From assembly GCF_007990505.1 (NCBI RefSeq), contig NZ_AP019822.1, forward strand, positions 1,612,001-1,676,000: 64,000 nucleotides of DNA, in the 5' to 3' direction. The notes under the pieces are model-generated. The model did no database searches and was not told the DNA's origin. It worked only from the letters and a program-made list of their open reading frames with translations. Shown piece by piece: positions 27,670 to 38,200 of the stretch; the stretch's first letter is position 1, and every line of letters starts with the position of its first letter. Source of the DNA: Pseudoleptotrichia goodfellowii. GTDB taxonomy: Bacteria; Fusobacteriota; Fusobacteriia; Fusobacteriales; Leptotrichiaceae. The position numbers and the translations under genes were made by a program.

Positions 27670-28518
27670 TTAAAATGTATCTCCCCATTTAAGTTTTTCT
27701 CTTAATATATTATAATAATCGCTATTTTCACTTCTTATTATTTTTACTTTTTTTTCGGATAATGTTGCTTTTATTTCATCTGTATCTGTAACTCTGAAAC
27801 ATTCACTCCCGTCAATATTCAAATGAGCATCATTATCTCTCGTGTATACTTTGAAACTCAGTTTATCATTTCCGTTTACTATAATCGGTCTTGCTGTAAG
27901 ACTTTGAGGCAATAACGGTGTTATTGACAAAGCATTCAGTTTAGGATGAACTATAGACCCTCCTGCCGAAAGCGAATAAGCTGTAGATCCTGTAGGTGTC
28001 GCAACAATTACTCCGTCTGCCCTATATTTATTCACAATAATATCATTGGCATAAACTTCCACATTTATAAGATGAGAAACAAGCCCTCCTTTTATAATCA
28101 GAAGCTCATTCAGTGCATAAAAAATTTCACCGTTATATTCTACTTCCAGAAATGCTCTTTCATCTATTATACACTTGTTTTCCTGATAATTTTCAAGCAT
28201 TTCTACAGCATTTTCAGGCTTTATTTCCGCCATATAGCCTACTGTACCCATATTTACCGCTAATACAGGTATATCTTTTTTCACAGTTTCTTTTGCAGCT
28301 ACGAGAATAGTTCCGTCTCCTCCGAAAGATACTATCAAATCCGCATTTTTTACATTCACTACTTCTATTATATTATTTCTTTTTATATATTCATAAAAAC
28401 CTGTCAGTAATTCTTCTTTTACATATCTGTTTTTCACTATTTTTATTTTTCTTACGATATTTACTGTTTTTTTGTCTTTTTGAATGCTGTTCTCAGAATC
28501 TTTCAAAATCGCCTTCAT
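27670..28518 (-). CDS. nadK: NAD kinase
   Basis: A 282-residue enzyme phosphorylating NAD to NADP. The catalytic GGDGT motif lies in LIVSFGGDGTILVAAKE; other family segments are NMGTVGYMAEI, the NE-D region in ALNELLI, and the glycine-rich DGVIVATPTGSTAYSLSAGG. Length fits bacterial PpnK. The nadK-recN order is common in many bacteria. SD AGAGG precedes the ATG. A 140-nt gap separates it from RNase P RNA upstream. Confidence 0.96.
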   Translation of the reverse strand: MKAILKDSENSIQKDKKTVNIVRKIKIVKNRYVKEELLTGFYEYIKRNNIIEVVNVKNADLIVSFGGDGTILVAAKETVKKDIPVLAVNMGTVGYMAEIKPENAVEMLENYQENKCIIDERAFLEVEYNGEIFYALNELLIIKGGLVSHLINVEVYANDIIVNKYRADGVIVATPTGSTAYSLSAGGSIVHPKLNALSITPLLPQSLTARPIIVNGNDKLSFKVYTRDNDAHLNIDGSECFRVTDTDEIKATLSEKKVKIIRSENSDYYNILREKLKWGDTF

Positions 28519-28660
28519 CTTTGCCTCTTAACTATAATTTATTTATGCTCATTGTATCATTTTTAATAAATTTTTTCTACTAAATATTTATTTTTCTTTT
28601 TCTAAATACAAAAAACTGTTCTTCAATAAATATTACTATTTATTTAAAACAGTTATTTTA

Positions 28661-28996
28661 AAAGGTCCCGGTATAAGCCGGATTCTGTATTTGCCAATCA
28701 TTTATCTAAGTTGATAATCATCTGTCAACTTTAGCGAATTACCATTAAGCGAAGACGGGCAGCCTTTAATCGCTTTCTACTTATTCTTGCTTCGGGAGGG
28801 GTTTACCCGGCTGAACTAATCTCTTAGCCCACCGGTAGTCTCTTACACTACCTTTTCACCCTTACCTTTACAGGCGGTTTATTTTCTGTGGCACTTTCCT
28901 TAGGATTTCTCCCAACAGTCGTTAGCTGTCTCCCTTGCCCTGTGAAGTCCGGACTTTCCTCTTGAATTAATCCAAGCGACTGGCTCCGAAACCTTT
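28661..28996 (-). ncRNA. rnpB: RNase P RNA
   Basis: The catalytic RNA that removes 5' leaders from tRNA precursors. Read on the minus strand it contains GAGGAAAGTCCGGACT with a following CACAGGGCA (P4/J regions near the 5' end), a central GGTAAACCC segment, and the 3' universal ACAGAATCCGGCTTATA that closes P4. Ends were set where the terminal pairing (AAGGTTTCGG with CCGGGACCTT-like sequence) runs out, and may be off by a few bases. About 336 nt, normal for a bacterial RNase P RNA. Confidence 0.96.
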
Positions 28997-29094
28997 TTTA
29001 TAAGAAAATCTTTACATCTCTTTCATTCACAACATTCACATCATTTGTATCCTGCATAATTTGTCAACTATGAAGATAAATAATTCGGAATTTA

Positions 29095-29217
29095 TTATTT
29101 GTTTTTGACATAATAACCTGTAGCCGCACCTGCCGCTGCTCCTGCTGCTACTGCTAAACATGAATTTAAACTTAAAATCATTCCGAATACTAATATTAAA
29201 AATCTTTTTTTTGTCAT
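29095..29217 (-). CDS. Small lipoprotein, 40 aa
   Basis: The ORF encodes a type II signal peptide (MTKKRFLILVFGMILSLNSC) whose lipobox is LNSC. The predicted mature peptide is about 20 residues, mostly an Ala/Gly run and a YYVKNK tail. A GAGGT ribosome site lies 7 nt before the ATG, and TATAAT on the minus strand (29255-29260) may be its -10 box. Gly/Ala-rich tails like this occur in glycine-zipper membrane peptides. It lies between nif3 and rnpB; function unknown. Confidence 0.7.
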   Translation of the reverse strand: MTKKRFLILVFGMILSLNSCLAVAAGAAAGAATGYYVKNK

Positions 29218-29320
29218 ATCTCTACCTCGAATCTTTATTTTTTTAATTAAAAAAATTATACCTTCGAGATTTTTTATTAATATTAGTTATGCCTTTATTT
29301 TATCTTATTCTGTCTATCTA

Positions 29321-30130
29321 CTACCCTAATTTAAAAACAGGGCTATCAAAATATTTTATAATTTCACCGTCAAAAAATCGGGATAACTGTATTTCCATTA
29401 AATCTGCAAATAAATATTCACTTTCATAATGTCCTACATCTATAAGAATTCCGCCTTCTTCTCTCGTATCGAGAGCTTCATGATACCTTAAGTCTCCTGT
29501 AAGAAAAACATCTATATGTTCTTTTACATTTTGTATAAAAGAACTTCCTCCTCCTGTTACCAGTCCTATTTTTCGGATTTTTCTATTCTCTCCTACATAT
29601 CTTACATATTCAATTCCTAACCCTTTTTTTATCCTGCTGATCAAATCTTCCAATTCCATTTCTTCATCAAGTATTTTTATTCTTGCAGTTCCCCCTTTAA
29701 CTTTTTCATTTTCATTTTTTATATAATTATAATCATAAAAATCGGCTTCAGCAAGTATTTCGGTTTTGCCGTTTAAATTCAGTTTATCCATAATAAAATC
29801 GTTTAATCCGTTTATTGCAAAGTCTGCATTTGTATGTATGGAATATACTGCGATTTTATTTTCAATCAGCTTTAATATTTTTCTCCCCAAAACAGTTTCA
29901 CTCGTTATTCTTTTCAAATCTGAAAATATAAAAGGATGATGAGAAATTATTAAATTGACATTTTCTTTTACGGCTTTTTCCACAGTTTCTTTTGTTATAT
30001 CAAGACAGACAAGTATTTTTTTTATTTCGTAATTTTCATCTCCTAATAGCAATCCTACATTATCCCAATTTTCAGCAATTTTAGGATTATATATCGAGTA
30101 AAGTTCTCCTGCTATATCTCTCAGTTTCAT
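29321..30130 (-). CDS. Nif3-like dinuclear metal centre protein (DUF34/YqfO family)
   Basis: A 269-residue protein of the widely conserved Nif3/YbgI family, which forms a toroidal hexamer with a dinuclear metal site. Family motifs are AENWDNVGLLLGD, NLIISHHPFIF (paired His), YSIHTNADFAINGLND, and the C-terminal DVGHYESE supplying metal ligands. It is the short form, without the inserted PII-like domain of Bacillus YqfO. Linked to the sigma-like gene by 10 nt. The biochemical role is unsettled; a metal-insertion or hydrolase function has been suggested. Confidence 0.92.
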   Translation of the reverse strand: MKLRDIAGELYSIYNPKIAENWDNVGLLLGDENYEIKKILVCLDITKETVEKAVKENVNLIISHHPFIFSDLKRITSETVLGRKILKLIENKIAVYSIHTNADFAINGLNDFIMDKLNLNGKTEILAEADFYDYNYIKNENEKVKGGTARIKILDEEMELEDLISRIKKGLGIEYVRYVGENRKIRKIGLVTGGGSSFIQNVKEHIDVFLTGDLRYHEALDTREEGGILIDVGHYESEYLFADLMEIQLSRFFDGEIIKYFDSPVFKLG

Positions 30131-30140
30131 TTATTTCTCC

Positions 30141-31085
30141 TTAATTAATCATATACTCCATTTTTTCACTGTTTTTCGTAAACTCATTTTTCAATAAATC
30201 AATAGACAGTTTATTTATAGCTTTTTCTTTTAAAATATTTACATTATGTAAAGAAATATTTAAAGTTTTTGCTATTTCTTTTTCTGTATAAACTTTATCA
30301 TCCAGTCCGTAAGCCATAACAAGAATTTTTTCATCCAGATAGCTTAACTTTTTAGGAATATTTTCCAAAATATAAAGTTGTGTTATTTTATCGGCTTTTT
30401 CGAGAATCTGCTCATTCTGAATCAATTCTTCAGGCTCCACTCCGTCAAAAAGCTTTTCCAAATCCTCTATATATTCAGGTGTTACATTCATCTGTTTGCT
30501 TATTTCGTCTATACTGTGTCCCATTTCTTTGTCAACTTTTACTTTCAAGTATAAAACATAAGAAAGCTCGGATGCTTTTATATCTTTTAAAAGATTTTTC
30601 TGAAATTCCAGAATGTATTTTACAGCAAAACTTTTAATAAAAAATTCCGGATCTTTGGATATTTCTTTTATTCTGTCATAGTAATTAATTCCCGACAATA
30701 CTCCCAAAGTTGCTTCCTGTACTGTATCCAAAAATGAAAAACCGAATTTCGAGTAAAGAAGACTTTCTCTTACTGCCACTTTTAGATATTCGTCTATTAA
30801 TTCTCTGCTTTCATTTTTCATTTTTTTATCAAACTCTTCATATTTTTCTTTTATATCTTCCAAATAAGCTTTTATTATATCTTTTTCTTCTACATAGTAA
30901 TTTTCATCTTCCAAAACGATAAAATCATTGTTTTCTGTAGATGTTCTTATTTCTGAAATCTTCTCCGAATAAATAAACTTTAAAAGTTCAAAAAAGTCAT
31001 CATCGGACATATTATTATCTTCTATTATTTTTTCAAAACTGTAATTTTCTTTTTTCTTTATATCTTCTATTATTCTTTTTAACAT
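30141..31085 (-). CDS. Divergent sigma-70-like protein encoded directly behind rpoD
   Basis: A 314-residue acidic protein with a faint sigma-factor layout. Residues about 97-170 resemble region 2 (LKVAVRESLLYSKFGFSFLDTVQEA, then FFIKSFAVKYILEFQ). Residues about 190-212 look like a region 3 helix-turn-helix (SIDEISKQMNVTPEYI). Residues 247-293 resemble region 4 (LSYLDEKILVMAYGLDD, TEKEIAKTLNISLHNVNILKEKAINKL). The tryptophan-rich -10 melting motif of RpoD is absent. It follows rpoD by 53 nt in the dnaG-rpoD operon. It could be an alternative sigma factor, an RNA-polymerase-binding regulator, or a degenerate rpoD duplicate. Confidence 0.72.
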   Translation of the reverse strand: MLKRIIEDIKKKENYSFEKIIEDNNMSDDDFFELLKFIYSEKISEIRTSTENNDFIVLEDENYYVEEKDIIKAYLEDIKEKYEEFDKKMKNESRELIDEYLKVAVRESLLYSKFGFSFLDTVQEATLGVLSGINYYDRIKEISKDPEFFIKSFAVKYILEFQKNLLKDIKASELSYVLYLKVKVDKEMGHSIDEISKQMNVTPEYIEDLEKLFDGVEPEELIQNEQILEKADKITQLYILENIPKKLSYLDEKILVMAYGLDDKVYTEKEIAKTLNISLHNVNILKEKAINKLSIDLLKNEFTKNSEKMEYMIN

Positions 31086-31138
31086 CTTTTCCCCTCATTT
31101 TTTTATTTATTATTAATTACAGGAGCTTGTGTAATCAC

Positions 31139-32320
31139 TTAGCTCCTGTAATCTTCCAATTTTTTTCTTCTACTAGGGTGTCTTAATTTTCTCAATGCTT
31201 TTACTTCTATCTGTCTGATACGTTCTCTCGTAACATTGAATATTTTTCCTACTTCTTCCAGTGTCTTTTGAGAGCCGTCATCCAAACCGTATCTGTATCT
31301 GAGAACCATTTCTTCTCTTTCGTTCAGAGTTTTCAATATTTCATCCAACTGTTCTTTTAACAATACTCTTGTAGTCGCATCATAAGGATTTAAAAATTTA
31401 TCGTCTTCGACAAAATCTCCCAATTCACTGTCCTCTTCACTTCCTACAGGAGTTTCAAGGGATATAGGATCCTGATTCATTTCAAGTATATTTTTTACTT
31501 TATCCACAGGAATTTCAAGCTTTTTGGAAAGTTCTTCCGCAGTAGGTTCTTTACCTGTTTCCTGTAAAATAATTCTACTCTCTTTTTTTATTTTATTTAT
31601 AGTTTCTATCATATGAACAGGTATTCTTATGGTTCTTCCCTGATCGGCTATGGCACGGGTAATTGCCTGTCTGATCCACCATGTTGCGTATGTGGAAAAT
31701 TTGAATCCTTTTTCATACTCAAATTTTTCTACAGCTTTCATAAGCCCCATATTTCCTTCCTGTATCAAATCGAGCATTTTAAGTCCCCTGTTTGTATGCT
31801 TTTTGGCTATACTTACAACAAGTCTTAAGTTAGATTCTATAAGTTTCTGTTTTGCTTCTTCATCGCCTTTTAAAACTCTCTGAGCATAGTCAATCTCCTC
31901 TTCATAACTAAGCAGAGGAATTTGACCTATTTCTCTCAGATACATTTTTATAGGCTCATCCACATCCATGCTTTCAGCCATTTTAAGTAAATCTGTCTGA
32001 AGCAGTTTGTCGACTTCCGAATCATCTATTTCATTTTCAACAAATTCATCTTCCGAATCATCGAAATCAACAACTTCAACTTTTTCCAAATCCTCAGACA
32101 AAATCTTGTTCACTTTAAGCAATTCCTGTTTATCTTTTAAAGTATCTACAATATTTACCCCGTCATCCTGAAGTTTTTTTATTAACTGATCTATTTTTTG
32201 TGTAGAAAATCCGACCGATAAAATCGAATTTATCTCCTCATAGCTGACTATCTTTTCTTCTTTTGCCTGTTTCATTAAATTTGCGAGACGTTTTTTTAAA
32301 TCTTCTTTTTTCTCAGACAT
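31139..32320 (-). CDS. rpoD: Primary RNA polymerase sigma factor RpoD (SigA)
   Basis: A 393-residue vegetative sigma factor. It has region 1.1-like N-terminus, region 1.2 ([22 protein letters not shown]), region 2 with [19 protein letters not shown] (-10 recognition and melting), region 3 ([15 protein letters not shown]) and region 4 ([20 protein letters not shown], -35 binding). The SigA-type short region 1 matches Gram-positive-like sigma factors. Its ATG overlaps the dnaG stop by 8 nt, giving the classic dnaG-rpoD macromolecular-synthesis operon. Confidence 0.98.
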   Translation of the reverse strand: MSEKKEDLKKRLANLMKQAKEEKIVSYEEINSILSVGFSTQKIDQLIKKLQDDGVNIVDTLKDKQELLKVNKILSEDLEKVEVVDFDDSEDEFVENEIDDSEVDKLLQTDLLKMAESMDVDEPIKMYLREIGQIPLLSYEEEIDYAQRVLKGDEEAKQKLIESNLRLVVSIAKKHTNRGLKMLDLIQEGNMGLMKAVEKFEYEKGFKFSTYATWWIRQAITRAIADQGRTIRIPVHMIETINKIKKESRIILQETGKEPTAEELSKKLEIPVDKVKNILEMNQDPISLETPVGSEEDSELGDFVEDDKFLNPYDATTRVLLKEQLDEILKTLNEREEMVLRYRYGLDDGSQKTLEEVGKIFNVTRERIRQIEVKALRKLRHPSRRKKLEDYRS

Positions 32321-34121
32321 AATCTGATCTCCTTATCAATTTAAATTCTTCGTATTCTTTTTCAATTTCATTAATATCATATCGGCTTTTTAAATCGGTC
32401 TTTATTCTCTGTAATTTTGTTTTATATAATACATCTTTTTTATCCGTCAAGTCAAGTGCATTATTTAATTCTCTGTCAAACCAGCCTTTAAAATGATCTT
32501 TATATTCTTTTTCCGCATTAACGGGCTGCGTATTGGCATTTAATATCATTGTCGTTATCATTTCTGTTTCTTCTTCTTCAAATATTGAGTTATTCAAATT
32601 TTTCATATCAAATTCTATTTTTTTAAGTTTTTCCAATATTTCTCCATATATGATATTAGTAAAATTTTTACTTTCGAGTTTCTCACAATATTTTCTATAT
32701 TCAGAATTTCCGTTTTCTCTGTATCTTAATATAAATTCCAATGTTTCTTTTTCAAGAAGATCGTTTAATTCTTCTTTTGTTTTTTTTGTTGCTACAGTTT
32801 CATGTCTTTTTTTCCTTATCGGATTTCTATCGGAAAAATCTTTCTTTTTCATAACAAATTCTTCCGATAAAATGTCTTTATCTATCCCCAATTCTACAGA
32901 CAGTTTATTAATATAGAGATTTCTTTCTGTTTTGTTAATTACATTTGAAAAGAATCCTTTAAATTTTTGTATAAACTCTTTTTTTCCCGATATTTCATTT
33001 AAGTTCAGATCTTCCGAATAATAATCGTATAAAAAATCAAAATAATTTTTTGAAGTTTTCAGAATTTCAAGAAAATCTTTTCTGCCATGTTTTCTTAAAT
33101 ATTCATCAGGATCTTTTTCTTTTCCTTCAATAGAAAGACATCTTACATTAAAATCCTGCTTTTTTAAAATATTCCCGGCTTTTATTATTGCATTTTTCCC
33201 TGCCTCATCATTATCGTATGCTATTATTACGTTATTCGTATATTTTTTCAGCAGTTGTGCCTGTTCTTCGGTGAAAGCTGTTCCCAAACTTGCTACCGAA
33301 TTAATAAAACCGTTTTTCTGAGCCGTCAATACATCCAGATAACCTTCCATCAATATTGCAAGCCCTTTTTTCTTTATATTTTCTCCCCTATTGGATAATC
33401 CGTAAAGTTCTTTTCCTTTTTTAAAGATTTTTGAATCAGGAGAATTTAGATATTTCGGTATGTCGGAATTATTTTCTACAGTTCTTCCTCCGAAACCGAT
33501 CAACTTCATTGTATCGTTATAAATCGGAAACATTATTCTGTTTCTGAAATAATCAAATACATTTCCTTCATCATTTTTCCTTATAAGTCCCAATTCCAAA
33601 AGGTCGCTTTCGTTATAACCTTTTTCTTTTAGATGTTTAAGCAATGAATCCCATGAATTAAAAGAAAAACCTATATCAAATTTTTGTATTTCTTCTCGGG
33701 AATAACCCCTATTTTCCATATATTTCAAAGCTTCTTCCGAGTTTATTATATTGTTTTTAAAGAAAGTTTGTGCTTCTCTCATTATTTCATAATATTTTGT
33801 ATTGGGATTATCAATATTTTTATTTATATTCAGTTTTTTTATCGATACATTATATTTTCTCGATAATTCCTCAACAGCTTCATAGAAACTTATATTATTT
33901 ATTTTCATATAGAAAGAAATTGCATTTCCGCCTATACCTGTACTGAAATCTTTAAAAATATTTTTTACGGGACTCACCACAAAGGAAGGTGTTTTCTCAT
34001 CTTTAAAAGGAGAAAAACCCTTGTAATTTACACCCGCTTTTTTCAATGTTACATATTCTCCGATAACCTGAACAATATCAAGATTATCAATAAGTTTTTG
34101 TATTTCGGTATCTTTATACAT
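32313..34121 (-). CDS. dnaG: DNA primase DnaG lacking the canonical zinc ligands
   Basis: A 602-residue primase that lays RNA primers at the replication fork. The N-terminal zinc-ribbon fold is recognisable by spacing and by [10 protein letters not shown], but the usual C-x2-H-x17-C-x2-C ligands are replaced by Ser37, Lys40, Asp58 and Thr61. The catalytic core is intact: [23 protein letters not shown], toprim [12 protein letters not shown] and [11 protein letters not shown]. The C-terminal helicase-binding domain is less conserved. It is coupled to rpoD by overlap, and a short gap separates it from rpoZ. Confidence 0.95.
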   Translation of the reverse strand: MYKDTEIQKLIDNLDIVQVIGEYVTLKKAGVNYKGFSPFKDEKTPSFVVSPVKNIFKDFSTGIGGNAISFYMKINNISFYEAVEELSRKYNVSIKKLNINKNIDNPNTKYYEIMREAQTFFKNNIINSEEALKYMENRGYSREEIQKFDIGFSFNSWDSLLKHLKEKGYNESDLLELGLIRKNDEGNVFDYFRNRIMFPIYNDTMKLIGFGGRTVENNSDIPKYLNSPDSKIFKKGKELYGLSNRGENIKKKGLAILMEGYLDVLTAQKNGFINSVASLGTAFTEEQAQLLKKYTNNVIIAYDNDEAGKNAIIKAGNILKKQDFNVRCLSIEGKEKDPDEYLRKHGRKDFLEILKTSKNYFDFLYDYYSEDLNLNEISGKKEFIQKFKGFFSNVINKTERNLYINKLSVELGIDKDILSEEFVMKKKDFSDRNPIRKKRHETVATKKTKEELNDLLEKETLEFILRYRENGNSEYRKYCEKLESKNFTNIIYGEILEKLKKIEFDMKNLNNSIFEEEETEMITTMILNANTQPVNAEKEYKDHFKGWFDRELNNALDLTDKKDVLYKTKLQRIKTDLKSRYDINEIEKEYEEFKLIRRSDYV

Positions 34122-34200
34122 TTAAGATCTCCAAATATTAACTTCCATTATAAGTATATTTTATATTTTTAAATAGTCAATGACCTTAATTCAAAATTAT

Positions 34201-34380
34201 TTATTTTTTTACTTCGATTTCATCGTCCATAATATCTCTGAAAACATTGTCCATTATTCTAAATTTATCATGTCCTTTTATAAATTCTTCTTTGGCAACT
34301 TTTCCGGCAACTATTGCCAGTTCATATTTATTAGGTATTTTTGTCAATAAATCATCAATAGTTATTTTATCTTTTTTCAT
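34201..34380 (-). CDS. rpoZ: RNA polymerase omega subunit
   Basis: A 59-residue omega subunit starting MKKDKITIDDLLTKIPNKYELAIVAG, with the helix that latches onto the beta-prime C-terminus. The frame is open to 34401, but the upstream MSKKED codons overlap the gmk stop and contain the AAGGAGG ribosome site, so ATG 34378-34380 is the start. Omega is usually 65-90 aa; this one is short at the C-terminus. It stabilises RNA polymerase assembly and is directly downstream of gmk, as in many Firmicutes. Confidence 0.9.
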   Translation of the reverse strand: MKKDKITIDDLLTKIPNKYELAIVAGKVAKEEFIKGHDKFRIMDNVFRDIMDDEIEVKK

Positions 34381-34393
34381 TTTATCCTCCTTT

Positions 34394-34939
34394 TTACTCA
34401 TTAATTATTTCAATAAGCTTTTGACAGGAATCTTCTATATCTTCGTTTATGACAGTATAATCATACTTATTTTCAAATTCCAATTCTTTTAATGCATTTT
34501 CAAGTCTTTTCTTTATGACTTCTTCGGAATCGGTTTTTCTTCCTCTCAATCTTTCTTCCAGTATTTTAGTATCCTTAGTTTTGAAAAACACAAGAACTGC
34601 ATCTTTTTTCTTATCTTTGGCTATTAATGCTCCCTGTACATCTATTTCCAAAATGACATTAAGACCTTTTTCAAGGTTTTCTTCTACAGTCTTTTTGAGT
34701 GTTCCGTAATAATTGCCGTGAACATTGGCATATTCGTAAAATTCGTCATTTGAAATTTTTCTTTTAAACTCGTCTTCTGAAAGAAAATAATAATCTATTC
34801 CTTCGACTTCTCCCTCTCTCGGTTTTCTTGTAGTTGCCGAAATTGAAAGAGGGATATTCAACCTGTCTTTTACTATTTTAGTCACTGTAGATTTCCCCGA
34901 TCCGCTTGGACCCGATACTATAATAAGCTTACCTTTCAT
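34394..34939 (-). CDS. gmk: Guanylate kinase
   Basis: An essential enzyme converting GMP to GDP. The P-loop is LIIVSGPSGSGKSTV at the N-terminus. GMP-binding and lid segments are SATTRKPREGEVEGIDYYF, EYANVHGNYYGTLK and EERLRGRKTDSEEVI. The frame opens at TTG 34958-34960, but ATG 34937-34939 (MKGKLIIVSG, 181 aa) fits family length and has GGCGG upstream. Situated in a remA-gmk-rpoZ cluster like that of Bacillus. Confidence 0.96.
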   Translation of the reverse strand: MKGKLIIVSGPSGSGKSTVTKIVKDRLNIPLSISATTRKPREGEVEGIDYYFLSEDEFKRKISNDEFYEYANVHGNYYGTLKKTVEENLEKGLNVILEIDVQGALIAKDKKKDAVLVFFKTKDTKILEERLRGRKTDSEEVIKKRLENALKELEFENKYDYTVINEDIEDSCQKLIEIINE

Positions 34940-34974
34940 AATTCGACCGCCTTTCAGCAAATACTTTTTATTTC

Positions 34975-35217
34975 CTAATCATTATTCTGCTCTATTCTTT
35001 GAATCAATGTTTCCACATTGACTGCAGACAGAATGACAAAACCGTTATCCATTATTATTATTGCTCTCGTTTTTCTTCCGGCAGTAGCATCTATTAACGA
35101 ATCCCGATTTTTGGCATCCTCTCTCAGTCTTCTTGCCGGAGCAGTGTCCGGCACTATTATACTTATCACATGTTCATCAATAACAAAATTATTAAATCCT
35201 ATATTTAAGGTTTTCAT
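34975..35217 (-). CDS. RemA/DUF370-family DNA-binding regulator
   Basis: An 80-residue protein with the DUF370 pattern: LNIGFNNFVIDEHVISIIVPDTAPARRLREDA, then LIDATAGRKTRAIIIMDNGFVILSAV, split here for clarity. Bacillus RemA is an atypical DNA-binding ring protein activating biofilm matrix and osmoprotection genes. The position (between rpoC and gmk, the latter usual) supports orthology. It starts one base after the rpoC stop region in the order of transcription, so it is likely co-transcribed. Confidence 0.9.
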   Translation of the reverse strand: MKTLNIGFNNFVIDEHVISIIVPDTAPARRLREDAKNRDSLIDATAGRKTRAIIIMDNGFVILSAVNVETLIQRIEQNND

Positions 35218-35218
35218 A

Positions 35219-38200
35219 CTATTCCTCTACAATTTCAGCTTCTTCTATAACCTCAACTTCGGGCTTTGCTTCTTTATTTATAACAGGAACTTTATTTCCC
35301 TGATTTTTGATTTCAACTTTTATATGTTTATAATCTTTAAATCCTGTTCCTCCCGGTATTTTCTTACCGATAATTACATTTTCCTTCAAGCCTTCAAGTC
35401 TGTCTATTTTTCCTTCAATAGCCGCATTTGCAAGAACTTTTGTTGTTTCCTGGAATGAAGATGCCGAAATAAAGCTTTCTGTATTTACTGCAGCTTTAGT
35501 TATTCCTTGTATAATCGGTTCGTATATTGCAGGTCTTTTACCTTTGGCAATCAATTTTTCATTTTCTCTTTCCACTAATTTCTTATCGATTAATTCATCT
35601 TCAAGGAATAATGTATCTCCTGCTTCTTTTATCTTCACTTTCTGGAACATCTGTTTTACTATTATTTCAATATGTTTATCGTTTATAGGAACTCCCTGTT
35701 CTCTATATACCTGTTGTACCGATTCCAATATAAACTGCTGAGCTGCAACAAGTCCTTTTATTTTAAGTATATCGTGCGGTGATACAGGTCCGTCGGTAAT
35801 TTTTGCTCCTTTTTCAATAAGCATTTCATTAGTTACAACCAAATGTTCTCCCACAGGAACAGTGTATTCTTTTATAGGTTTTCCTGTTTCAGGATCTTCA
35901 ATAGTAATTAGTCTCATACCTTTTTTCTTTTTATCAGAGAAAATTACACGTCCCGATACCTCAGATAACGTAGCTTTTCCTTTAGGATTACGTGCTTCAA
36001 ACAATTCCTGCACTCTAGGAAGACCTCCCGTAATATCTTTGTTTCCTTCTCCTGTTTTAAGGATTTTTGTTATTATCTGACCTTTTTTTACAGTTTCTCC
36101 TTCTTTTACCATCAGATATGCTCCGTAAGGCACATTATATTCAGCGACTTTTTTATTTTTATTGTAAATTATAATTCTAGGGTTTACATCACTGCTTTCC
36201 ACAGGTTTTATGGCGATTCTTTCTGTAACTCCGTATTTTACATCTATATTTTCTCTCACGTAAATATCTCTAAATTCCACTTTTCCTGATTCTGAAGTAA
36301 TTATCGGCACTTGATAAGGATCAAATTCAACCAGTACTTGACCTTTTTTCACGCTTTCTCCGTCTTTTACTTTAAGTACGGAACCTGAAGGAACTTCATA
36401 TCTGTGTTTTCCTACAATTATTCTTCCTGTTTGTGAAACGACTACTTCTATTCCTTTTTCATTTTCAAGAGTAGTAATATCTTTCAATTTTACTTTTCCC
36501 GATACGTCGGCTTTATAGTCGGACTGAACTGCAGCTGCAGTAGCAACTCCTCCTGTATGGAACGTACGCATTGTAAGCTGTGTTCCCGGCTCTCCTATCG
36601 ATTGTGCTGCAATAACTCCTACAGCTTCTCCTTTAAGTATTTCTTTATGGTTGGATAAATCAAGACCGTAACATTTTTTACATACCCCTTTTTCAAGTTT
36701 ACATGTAAGAGGAGTTCTTATTTTTACTTCTTTTATATCCAATTCTTCGATTTTTTTAATTAAATCGTCCATTATCATTGTATTTCTTTCAGCGATAACT
36801 TCACCTTCATGAACTAAATCTTCGGCAAGGTATCTACCGTATATTCTTTCACTTAATTTCTCAATAACATTTCCTGCATCTACAAGATCAGAAACTACTA
36901 TTCCTTCTTCACATCCGCAGTCATCATGATTAACTATAACTTCATGGGAAATATCTACAAGTCTTCTTGTCAAATATCCCGAATCGGCAGTTCTTAATGC
37001 CGTATCCGCCAATCCTTTTCTGGCTCCGTGAGATGACATGAAAAATTCCAGTATGTTAAGACCTTCTCTAAAGTTGGCTTTTATAGGTATTTCTATGATA
37101 CGTCCCTGGGTATCCGCCATAAGACCTCTCATTCCTCCGAGCTGTCTCATCTGAGCTACGGATCCTCTGGCTCCCGAGTTCGCCATCATGTAAACCGGGT
37201 TAAATTCATCAAGGTTGTCCATCATTTCATGAGTTACTCTGTCCACAGCTTCAGACCATATTGCCACAGTTCTTCTGTATCTTTCGGCATCTATTATTTC
37301 TCCTGATTTATACTGTTCTTCAACTTCGGCAACATCACTTTCGGCTTTCTCCAGAATAGCTTTTTTAGTAACAGGTATTTCCAAGTCTTCTATACCTACT
37401 GTAATCCCTGCAGTTGTTCCGTAATGGAATCCGAAATTTTTAATTTTATCTATTAATTCGGAAGTTTTTTCAAATCCGAATTTTTTATATAATTCCGCTA
37501 TCAACTTTGCCAATTCACCTTTTCCGAAAGTTTTTGAATAATTTCTCACTTCTTTAGGAAGCATCGTATTAAACATAAGTCTTCCCGGAGTAGTTTCTAT
37601 AAGCTCTCCGTCAATTCTGACTTTTACAAGGGCATGAGTATCCACCTGTTTACTTTGGTACGCTGTAATTAACTGATTCTTATTGGAGAAATATTTTCCT
37701 TCTCCTTTTTCGCCTTTTCTTTCTTTAGTCATATAATAGCATCCCATGACCATATCCTGTGAAGGAACGGCTATCGGTTTTCCACTTGAAGGGGCTAATA
37801 TATTATTTGTCGCAAGCATCAAAAGTTTTGCTTCCATTTGTGCTTCATTTGACAATACAAGGTGAACCGCCATCTGGTCACCGTCAAAATCGGCGTTAAA
37901 TGCCGAACATACCAACGGATGAAGTCTTATGGCTTTTCCTTCTATAAGTGTAGGCTCAAACGCCTGTATAGAAAGTCTGTGTAATGTGGGAGCACGGTTT
38001 AAAAGTACAGGGTGATTTTTTATAATTTCTTCTATCAATTCCCATACATTCTCGTCTTCTTCCTCAACCATTTTCTTTGCAGTTTTTATATTTGTAGCTA
38101 ATTCTCTTTTAACAAGTTCTCTCATTAAAAACGGCTTATAAAGCTCAAGTGCCATTTTTTTAGGAAGTCCGCACTGATTCATTTTAAGATTCGGTCCTAC

